A DNA stretch of 50,779 nt from Zygnema cylindricum (taxonomy: Eukaryota; Streptophyta; Zygnematophyceae; Zygnematales; Zygnemataceae), in contig JBBHKE010000552.1 in assembly GCA_037447655.1 (NCBI GenBank), positions 1 to 50,779 on the forward strand, in the 5' to 3' direction. Shown here piece after piece: positions 42,722 to 50,779 of this stretch. Below the pieces are notes generated by a model that saw only the letters and a list, made by a program, of their open reading frames with translations, ran no database searches and was not told where the DNA came from. Made by a program: the position numbers and the translations under genes. Each line of letters opens with the position of its first letter. Position 1 is the first letter of the stretch.

Positions 42722-43425
42722 GGTTTTGGGCCCACCCTCTAGGGTGCCCATATTGAATGGGACTGGGTTCATCTACTGGGAGAGTATGATGATGGGAGCC
42801 CTATGTGAGAAAAGATTTTGGGGAATAGTGAGTGGGCGAGTAAAGCGCCCATCCGGTCCTGCTATTCCTCCAAGGTTTGGAGGAAGCAGATTTGGTAGGA
42901 AACCAGATCCACCGTCATTAGAGGACTCAGAAGACGGAGAAAGCATTGTGATGGAAAATGGTAAAGAAAAAGATAAAACCACACCTATAGCAACCGGATC
43001 AGCTTTCATGTCTCCTATTTCGAGGAACGAGGAGAATGACATCGATACGTGGGACTACAACAACATGACGGCTAAGTACTTTGTTCTCCCTCATCTCACA
43101 CAAGGACTCGCAGGTCCTCATTTCCAAGTGGAAAGGGCATCCGATCTGTGGGATACGCTTATAGAGATGTACCGCAACGGTACTATTCAGGAACAGAAGT
43201 TAGCAGATTAAAAGATCAATGGATACTTTCACAAACGAGAGAAGATGATTGATTTTGTGCAATGAGCTGGCTATACTTTTCATGGAGTTAGAGTGTGCCA
43301 GAAAGGTAGAAACCGAGAAGGCAAAGGTTCACTACTTACTTATGAAACTACCCGATGAGTATGAGAACATTGTGAACCGGGTATAAGATCTGCCGGACTC
43401 CAGGTGGATATGGAATTCCGTAGTT
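42702..43425 (+). pseudogene. copia-7 gag, N-terminal part
   Basis: The frame opens at ATG 42702-42704 in the LTR (MEVLELQV) and reads through the primer-binding site, where the usual ATG is TTG (GGTTTTGGGCCCACC, 42722-42736). It then reads LGPPSRVPILNGTGFIYWES, CEKRFWGIVSGRVKRPSGP, YFVLPHLTQGLAGPHFQVER and WDTLIEMYRNGTIQEQKLAD, with TAA at 43209-43211. Frameshifts follow near 43260. Confidence 0.88.
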
Positions 43426-43945
43426 GGTATGATTCTCGTACGAGAGAATACAATCGAAATCCGGAGGGGAGTCAAGAATAGACAAGCCTTGGCGGCCGAA
43501 GCAAGTTGGAAAAACAAAGATTCACGGAAACCCCTTGGAAGTCATGGAGGGGAAGACCTAAAAAATCAATCCGATGAGTCTGGAACAAGGGGACTACAGG
43601 TGCTTTGTCATTTCTGTAAGAAACGCGGGCATTACATTGCAGAATGTACCAAACTGATCGAGCTTCGAATAAAGGAGGGGCAGACCGAGGTCAAACACGA
43701 GGGAAGAAAAATGCACTTGTCACACAGGTACTCGAGGAGGAATCCGATGAGGAGGACGATGAACTTCTTTTGGATGAAGAGTTGGAGGCAAAGACACAAG
43801 TTGAAATCCCACAAAAGCAGAAATTTACTTTCGGTGGACTGAAAGGTGAAGGAGTTAGGATTGTGGATTCAGGTGCTTCCATGCACATGTGGAAGGATAA
43901 ACATCTATTCACTAAGTTGAGAAAGATTCCTACGGTAGAGAATTA
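43426..43945 (+). pseudogene. copia-7 gag C-terminus and protease
   Basis: The zinc knuckle is intact (CHFCKKRGHYIAECTK, near 43605-43650). A frameshift near 43700 leads to the acidic linker and the protease motif IVDSGASMHMWKD with its catalytic Asp, then KIPTVEN and TAA at 43944-43946. Confidence 0.88.
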
Positions 43946-45272
43946 ATATGGAGATGGGAGGGTAGTTACCACTACTTATGTAGGATCGGTAGATCTGAAA
44001 GTCGTAGTGGAGGGAAAAACCTCAATAGTTACGTTCTCCCATGTATTATTTATTCCAGAGTTAAACAAAAACCTTATCTCTACATCTGTATTAGATGATA
44101 AAGGATTTGAAACTAGCACCAAAAAAGGAGTTTTTACGGCTAGCTTTGAGGAAGATGTGTACTTCACTGCTGAGAAAGGTAGCGAATGAATGTTCAGGCT
44201 TGCTTTAAGTAATGAAAAACTCAAACTTTAATATGCTGGTGTTAATGATATTATGTTGTGGCATAAGAGACTTGGGCATGTGAATCTAGAAAAGCTAAAA
44301 GGAATGAAAAAAATGGGAGTAGTTGAAGGGATACGCTTTGGGGAAAATGATAATTTAAGTGATTGCAGTGGGTGTGCTCAGGGTAAAACACACAGGTTAC
44401 CATTTCCAAAGGAAGAAACTTATAAAGGAGAAAAATTCCTTGATTTAGTACACACGGACATTTGGGGACTGGCAAGACCCGAAGGAAAAAGATTTATGCT
44501 AACCATTACCGATGACTGGTCTCGGTACTTCCGGGTATACTTTCTGAAAAACAAATCAGAAACTCCTGAGTATTTCAAACAATATAAAGCATGGGCCGAG
44601 AAGCTTCACGAGACCTCAATAAAAAGAGTAAAAAGTGACAATGGAGTGGAATATATCTCTAATCAGTTTGAGGAGTTATAAAAAGAGGATGGTGTGCATC
44701 AAAAGACAGTTCCGGAAAGCCCGGAACTGAATGGTGTTGCCGAGAGATTGAATAGAACACTGAATGATAGTGCCCGGAGTATGTTGTCAGATAAAAGGAT
44801 AGGAAAAAGATTTTGGGCCGAAGCTATGAATAATGCTAATTAATTGAGAAATAGAGTACTTACATTGGCGGTGAGAGACCAAACTCCATATGAGAGATGG
44901 ACCGACAGAAAACCAAATCTATCTCACTTAAAGGTTTTCGATAGTAAAGTCTTCAGATTAGATACAGATAGATCTAACTGGAAATTAGATCCTAGAGTGA
45001 AACCTGGATACTTGCTAGGATATTATGAGGATGTAAAAGGGTATAGAGTGTATGATCTAAAAAGAGAAGATGTAATTCTAGTAAAACACCTGGTAGCTAT
45101 GGATGAAGGGAAGTGAGTAGATCCCTTCAAATCCTCAAAGTCTGTCAGAGTCAGATTTGCGTCAGACAATTCTGATGACTTTCACCTTCCTAACTATCCG
45201 GGTCTCCAAGAGGATGATACTCTTGTAGGGTTGGACGATATCCTTGCAGGCTGAAAACAGACCGAGAAAGAC
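43946..45272 (+). pseudogene. copia-7 integrase
   Basis: Zinc site HKRLGHVNLEKLK and CSGCAQGKTHRLPFP intact. HTDIWG, SDNGVEYISNQF and SPELNGVAERLNR supply the DDE residues (Glu of PELN near 44725). Stops: TGA at 44187, TAA at 44229, TAA at 44679, TAA at about 44841, TGA at 45114 and 45252. The copia-type KPGYLLGYYEDVKGYRVY follows. Confidence 0.9.
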
Positions 45273-46390
45273 TTGGAAACACCGATGACACCTATACCTG
45301 GAGCGGAAGGCGTGGTGGAAACTGATATGGATCCGATGAACAGGGGAGAAGCCGTGGTGATTCGAAAGAATCCAGGAGAACCATCTATTCCGGCCGCAGA
45401 TTTTGATGGAGGAAGAAGAAGTAGCAAAAGGCTTCAACAGAAACAAGTAAACAACAAGGTAACTAAACTTTCTCATCCGGATAAACCTCAAACATGTGGA
45501 GAGACGATGAACTGCCCGGAGAGAAACCGGTGGAATACAGCCATCAATGAAGAGATGACTTCAATCATGGCGGTTGCTACATGGGAATTGGTGGACTGTC
45601 CACCAAATCGCAAACAAATTAGATGTAAGTGGGTTTTCAAGTTAAAATTGAATCTTGACAATACTAGTGAGCGGTATAAGGCCCGATTAGTGGCCAAAGG
45701 TTTTACTCAGAAAGAGGGAATTTACTACGAAGAAACCTTTGCTCCGGTTGTCAAATTTCCCTCGATCCGGATACTTCTCAGTCTGGCAGCTATAAAAGAC
45801 ATGGAAGTACACCAGATGGACATCAAGACAGCCTTCTTAAATGGAGAACTAGAGGAGGAGATCTTCATGCGACAGCCGGAAGGAATCGTGGAACAAGGAG
45901 AGGAAAGTAAGGTATGTCGGCTGATCAAATCTCTCTATGGTTTGAAACAGGCGCCCAAATAATGGAACAAGAAACTTGATGAGTTCCTTACAGGTTTGGG
46001 ATACATCCAGATCAGTTCAGATCATTCAATTAATGTTTTTGAAGATGAGAGAGGTGTCATCTTTATTGCAATTTACGTTGATGACTTGCTTGTTCTAAGT
46101 AAGTCAATGGAGAAAATCAACAAACTAAAAACAGACCTAAAGGGAAGATTTGAAATGAAGGACATGGGGGAGGCAAGATATTTTCTGGGAATACAAAAAG
46201 AGAGAGATAGAGAAAAGAGAATAATTAGACTAACTCAGAAAGAGGCAATTGGAAACATGTTGGAAATATTTTAGATGGACAAAGCCAACAGTTGTACGAC
46301 TCCCATGAACCTAAAGAAGGGAAGTGAGGGGAGTGAGGAATGAGATATCCTAATTCTAGATGACGAACTAGGTCCATAAGAGAAGAAGTT
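45273..46390 (+). pseudogene. copia-7 reverse transcriptase
   Basis: Reads IRCKWVFKLKLN, ARLVAKGFTQKEG, VHQMDIKTAFLNGELEEEIF and then a TAA at 45960-45962 (Gln in relatives: QAPRQWNK). It continues in frame with FIAIYVDDLLVLSKSMEKIN (YVDD) and EAIGNMLEIF, TAG at 46272-46274. A few more stops follow before the RNase H segment. Confidence 0.9.
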
Positions 46391-47095
46391 TATGCAAACT
46401 ATCCCATACAGACAGGTAGTGGGCAGTCTGATTTATTTCATGAATTGTACCAGACCGGATTTGGCAGCAGCTGTAGGAGTGCTAAGTAGGAGTCTGAATG
46501 CTCCTACCAAAAGGGATTGGGAAGCTGCTAAGAGGGTCCTCAGATATCTCATAGGAACTAGGGATCTATGGCTGTATCTGGGTGGGGAAAATACTGACAT
46601 CACCACTTGGAGTGATGCCAGCTATGGGGATGCTCCGATGCGAAGATGTACATCTGGATATGTGTTGTATGTGGGGAGTGGTGCTTGTTGCTGGAGCAGT
46701 AAGCAGCAAAAGGTCATTGCTTAGTCCACCATGGAGGCTGGGTATATTCCATCTTGCTTTGTTGTAAAGGAATTGATGTGGGTCAAATCCTTACTTGGTG
46801 AATTGGGACATCTTAAGATTGGAATTCAAAAAATATTCTGTGATAATCAAGCAGAAACTGCAATTTCTGCTAATCCTAAACAATTGCAATTCCTGCTAAT
46901 CCTAAACATCACTTCAAAGCAAAGCACATGGATATCACACTTAGCTTTGTTAGGGAAAAGGTGGAGAATAAAATAATAAATCTAGAATATAGACCAGACA
47001 GTGAAATAGTGGCAGACATGATGACAAAGCCTGTGCCTTCTCCTAAACTAATATTTTATAGAGAGAAGTGTGGACTTAAACTAAAAGATGACTAG
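46391..47095 (+). pseudogene. copia-7 RNase H
   Basis: SLIYFMNCTRPDLAAAVGVL, DITTWSDASYGDAPMRRCTS and SSKQQKVIA are followed by a TAG (46722-46724; CAG in relatives) and STMEAG, where the catalytic Glu-Tyr of EAEY is changed. A short internal duplication (CTGCTAATCCTAAAC, near 46870 and 46898) disrupts the AISANPK segment. Terminal VADMMTKPVPSPKL and a TAG at 47093-47095. Confidence 0.9.
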
Positions 47096-47108
47096 AAAAT
47101 AAGGGGAG

Positions 47109-47263
47109 TGTTGAAACTAAAATGTGTTCTTATGTATTTTCTAGGTTTCTTGAGTAATCTAAGATGAGGAAGGAAAAGCAGAGGCAGCCTGCTTCTAACT
47201 TCTCTCTTTAGCCCCATACTTGTCATAGTCACTAGAGGATGAAGAAGAAGCTAGAGCGCTAGC
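47109..47263 (+). repeat. copia-7 3' LTR, first 155 bp
   Basis: Preceded by AAAATAAGGGGAG (polypurine tract, 47096-47108). It matches the 5' LTR up to GAAGCTAGAGCGCTAGC and is then replaced by LTR-8. The rest of this LTR is not seen downstream. Confidence 0.88.
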
Positions 47264-48164
47264 TGTTGATATTTGAGTATTTTCTAGGTGTTTATTACGA
47301 TAGAAAAAGAGCTGAGGCGGTCTGCCTCTAACTCCCCTCACCAAGCCCCCACACTTGTTCTAGTCACTGGAGGTTGGACAAGGAGCTAGAGCCATGGTTG
47401 CCTAGGCTCTTTATGAAGAAAGGGTGTAGATTTGGTAGACTTACCAAAAAGGTATTTGACGGACCTAGGAATTGATCCTGGTACCTACCGTTTGTCAAGT
47501 AACTAGTAGCCGTTAGCCGTTTAGTCTAAGACTAGTGCTAATACGTATTGGGTTGGGTAGATATTTAAATAGTATTTAGTAGGGTTTTCTATTTAACTAG
47601 ATTACGATTTCCATGGCATAGAAATAGTTGTACTATAAAGTACCGGACGAAACAAATAGTACAGACATTTGTTTCGACTGTCCGTATTAAATGCTGAAAT
47701 AAATCGGACGGTTGTGATAAGCGCCCGCTTCGCGAAAGGATTATTTTGGCGGTTTGCGGACGTCACCTCTACAGATCACACGTGGCAAAATTGTACAGGT
47801 TGCAAAATCTACAGAACGGAACACAACAAATTTGGATGTGACAAATGTCACATTATGGCAATATCGTACCATGTTTGTACAGAAGTACTCCGACACCTGT
47901 ACTTTCTTGTACGATACCGTTTTGTGACGTGGCAAGACTTGGCGCCACTTGGAGAGATAAAATTTGGAAGCAGGAATTTCGGGGATTATAAGAGCGAATT
48001 TCGATAGGACATGTGTTGACTTTTTAGCTATGTCGTACGATGGCTTTACGAAAGGTACGATGGCTGTACGAAAGGTATACCGGCAACTGTACCTTTATGT
48101 ACTATACAGTAATGTGATAAGTCCGTACCTCAGTACTAGAGGGTTTAAAGAGGGGTTTAAGACT
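47264..48164 (+). repeat. LTR-8, 3'-truncated subfamily C LTR
   Basis: Starts TGTTGATATTTGAGTATTTT and carries the family blocks, including a tRNA-like block near 47455-47540 and the GTAC hairpin near 47875-47915. It ends at GGTTTAAGACT, just before where the TATA box should be, and continues directly into gag sequence. Confidence 0.82.
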
Positions 48165-48176
48165 CTTATAAATTTA

Positions 48177-48536
48177 ATGAAGTCTTCAGAACTATGGGAA
48201 GCACTAACTCAAATTTATAAGAGTGAGACTATACAGAGGCAGCAGTTAGTAAAACAAGAAATGGAGGCCTATGTTTATAAAGGCGATAGCATGATAGAGT
48301 TTTGCAAAGATATTGCAGAGTTATATGTTGAGCTTGCTAGTGCGGGATATGTAGAATCTGAGGAGAGAAAGATTGATACACTAATCATAAAACTCACACG
48401 TGAGTACGAAGACATCATTTACCGTATGCAGGGAATGGATGGCTCCTCGTGGACTTGGAGCATCACCATGGGGATAATACTTGTGAGGGAAAACCCGAGC
48501 TTAAGGGGATTAAGTGTGCATTTGGAATGGTGGTAA
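48177..48536 (+). pseudogene. copia-6-type gag fragment
   Basis: Reads KSSELWEALTQIYKSETIQR, QQLVKQEMEAYVYKGDSMIE, FCKDIAELYVELASAGYVES and YEDIIYRMQGMDGSSWTWS before diverging. It closely matches the gag fragment at 41560-41720, but without its stops. It is joined to truncated LTR-8, so an LTR-to-gag deletion has removed the LTR end, the primer-binding site and the start of gag. Confidence 0.85.
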
Positions 48537-49139
48537 TCATGGAATGAGGAAGGAAGAACAAAGTAAACGGAACAGTGGGAAAAAGGAAAAGTTCACTTTA
48601 AAAAATAAAGTCCTCAGGAGAGTATCATGCATTTCAGAAGGAAAAGATGGCTCGCGGAATATGGAGGCGGAGAAAATTGGAGAAATTGTCTTTATTCAAA
48701 AGAAATCCCATCACAAAGTATCGAGTCTCAAAGTAAATATGACATAATTTCTCTCGAAACCTAAAAGAACAAGAAAAAAAAATTAAAGAATTCAGAATTG
48801 GGAAAGAAATTAATAGAAGGAGAATCAAGTTTAGGGAAAGGGAGAGTCAATTTTCCGAATGGGTTTAAAAGGATAGGTATGGAATGTTTTTTAATAAAGG
48901 GTTAACTAGAGAATGTTGCGGATTAGAGATTTAAGAGGTGGAAAGTTTGTTAAGAAAGTTAAAGTTCAATTTTCTTGGGTAATGGGTTTAAAATGCTTAA
49001 GTGTGTGAGTTATTTATGAAATTCAGAAGTGCTTGAAGGGTTAAGGAAAAGAAGAAGGAAAAAGAAAAGGGATGGGGTTTGGATTTGTTTGGGGGTTGGA
49101 TGACTGGCATGGGGGAGTGGGAATTTGGTAGTTATGGGA
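48537..49139. other. Purine-rich stretch, nothing assignable
   Basis: AG-rich sequence with several short frames. It may be degraded retroelement interior, but no protease, integrase or RT motif is visible. Confidence 0.35.
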
Positions 49140-50335
49140 CAGGAGGAAAAACAGCTGAGGCGGTCTTCCTTTAACTCCCCTCACCAAGCCCCCACACTTG
49201 TAGTAGTCACTGGAGGTTAGACACAGAGCTAGAGCCATGGCTGCCTAGGCTCTATATGAAAAAAGGGTGTAGATTTGGTAGACTAACCAAAAAGGTATTT
49301 GACAGACCTAGGAATTGATTCTAGTACCTACCGTCCATCAAGTAACCAATAGTCGTTAGCCTTATCCGTTTAGTCTAGGACAAGTGCTAATACGTATTGG
49401 GTTGGGTAGATATTAAATTGAATTTAGTAGGGTCTTTCGTTTACCTAGATTACGGATTACATGGCATATAAATAGTTGTACTATAAAGTGTCGGACGAAA
49501 CAAATAGTACGTACATTTGTTTCGACGGTCCGCATTAAATGCTGAAATAAATCGGACGGCCGTGATTAGCATTGGCTTCGCAAAAGGATAATTTTGGCGG
49601 TTTGCGGACGCCACCTCTCCAGATCACACGTGGCGACATCGTACAGGTTGCGGAATCTACGGAACGGAACACAACAAATCAGGATGTGACAAATGTCACA
49701 TTATGGCAATATCGTACCATGTTCGTACAGAAAGTACTCCGGCACCTGTACTTTCTTGTACAGTACCGTTTTCTGACGTGGCATGACCTAGCGCCACGTG
49801 GAGAGATAAAATTTGGAAGCAGGAATTCCGGGGATTATAAGAGCGAAACTCGATAAGACATGTGTTGACTTTTTAGCCATGTCGTACGATGATCGTACGA
49901 AAGGAACACCGGCACCTGTACCTTTATGTACTATACAGTAATGTGATTGGTTTTTACCTCAGTATTGGAAGGTTTAGAGAGGGGTTTAGGACTAAAAAAA
50001 ATTTAGGTAGGTAGCTGCCTCTCCTAGAGAGCACCTTCTATAAATGGCAAACTTTGCTAGCCATAACTGTCAATTCAGTTGACCATTTTAAGTGACTCTT
50101 TTTGCCTCGGACTCAAGGGAGTCTAGGCTACACAAGGGTTTAGTGGGTCAGAGTTATTGCCTGCCTGTGTGGTTGTATTTCTAAGGGAAATTCAAAGTGG
50201 GTGAATGTGTCCAAATCTGATATTATAACTTTGCATTCTGTGGTGGAACTGAGCAGAGAGAAAGTTTTATTTCACAGGGGTGACGTTGTAATGGGGTTTT
50301 GGTTGTCAAGGGGTCAATCATTTGGGTTTATATTA
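49140..50335 (+). repeat. LTR-9, subfamily C LTR lacking both ends
   Basis: The first 40 or so bases are missing (begins AAACAGCTGAGGCGGTC) and it stops after GGGTCAATCATTTGGGTTTA, short of the primer-binding site. It contains the tRNA-like block (49300-49385), GTAC hairpin (about 49725-49765) and TATAAAT (50039-50045). Very similar to LTR-8 and LTR-6. Confidence 0.82.
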
Positions 50336-50779
50336 AAACTTTGAGACCTCCATAAGTCCTCAGAGTGGACAGCTTCCAAGAAGCCTCTAAGACAACCCTG
50401 ACCCCTTTGTGTTTCAGCAAGAACACCTGCCACCCTGGCAGACAAAAACTCTGACTAACTTCACCCCTTTGAAAGGAAGACTCTTCTGAGTCGATAGCAA
50501 AAAGAAACTCTGAATTTGCTCCCCTGAGCAGTAAGTTATGGAGGATCAAAGTTGACCTTTTGTACAGAAGCTCTCTAGGAGAGAGGGTCATATCTACTAA
50601 CATTTCTAAGTCCTATCTCTCTCACAGACTCGATCTACTGATGTACGGAGCCAATCAAATTACTCCTCCGTACACAAAAAAATAGCTGCCGGTGTACTTT
50701 CTGTACAGACATTATACGACATGGCCTAAATGTCGACACATGTCATATTCCGATTTGGTGGCGTAATCTCCACAGATAC
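50336..50779 (-). repeat. LTR-10, inverted copia LTR (runs off the window)
   Basis: The minus strand reads, from the window end inward, GTACAGAAAGTACACCGGCA, then TACAAAAGGTCAACTTTGATCC and CCACTCTGAGGACTTATGGAGG, the U3-R-U5 order of LTR-4 and copia-7. It lies head-to-head with LTR-9, and the junction at about 50335 lacks both LTR termini. Confidence 0.8.

Larger units (their letters stand above)
41723..47263 (+). mobile_element. Ty1/copia retrotransposon copia-7 (defective, 3' LTR interrupted)
   Basis: Inserted in copia-6 gag. The 5' LTR is 41723-42721; gag, protease, integrase, RT and RNase H follow in copia order; the 3' LTR starts at 47109 and is cut at 47263 by LTR-8. Many in-frame stops and several shifts are present. 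It represents subfamily B (LTR start TGTTGAAAYTAAAA). Confidence 0.93.

Noticed and set aside
47964-48180. Upstream 70 codons of the 47964-48536 frame as gag
   Set aside because: This part is LTR-8 sequence; homology to gag starts only at about 48177.

Overview
The window is eukaryotic, nuclear-type DNA: introns with GT-AG borders, AT-rich spacers, and mostly transposable elements. The host species cannot be read from the sequence. Two clues favour the plant/green lineage. The copia-type primer-binding site reads GGTTATGGGCCCACC, complementary to the anticodon arm of the plant form of initiator tRNA-Met as I remember it (animal initiator tRNAs would give ...CCCAGC). There is also a plant-looking leader at about 32830-33060. 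A 10-N assembly gap lies at 32432-32441.

Layout. 1-2000: TA-flanked MITEs. 1934-5161 (minus): a four-exon glycosyltransferase gene of fucosyltransferase type, the only host gene here whose exons join in phase without a break. 5170-10115: intergenic, with simple repeats, an eroded E2F-like fragment, an inverted-repeat element (8269-8902) and another MITE (9294-9510). 10124-19334: a long-TIR, Mutator-like DNA element with a perfect 8-bp target duplication. It carries three nested insertions: a 474-bp MITE, a foldback hairpin, and a complete but dead copia retrotransposon on the minus strand (copia-1, 12845-18741). 19343-22880: a duplicated unrecognised gene fragment, GC-rich minisatellites and long pyrimidine tracts. 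22887-29235: a second full-length copia (copia-2, plus strand, perfect GTCTT duplication). 29236-37060: two direct copies of a segment of about 2.35 kb holding two unrecognised, broken genes, separated by a copia fragment, an LTR and the gap. 37134-39590: a possible exon, a solo LTR and a pseudogene. 39588-50779: nested copia elements and LTR fragments.

The copia elements form one clade of three LTR subfamilies (about 1.0 kb in A and B, 1.3 kb in C) with shared, unusual architecture. There is no untranslated leader between LTR and gag. The primer-binding site is inside the gag reading frame, so the initiator-tRNA anticodon would pair with an in-frame gag AUG, and the frame is also open back into the LTR. 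The LTRs further share an antisense tRNA-like block, a GTAC-rich hairpin upstream of a TATA box, and a conserved block near the LTR start. None of the elements is intact: all have stops, frameshifts or lost catalytic residues. No functional multi-gene system was found; the retroelement architecture and the two unrecognised duplicated gene families are the most interesting content.
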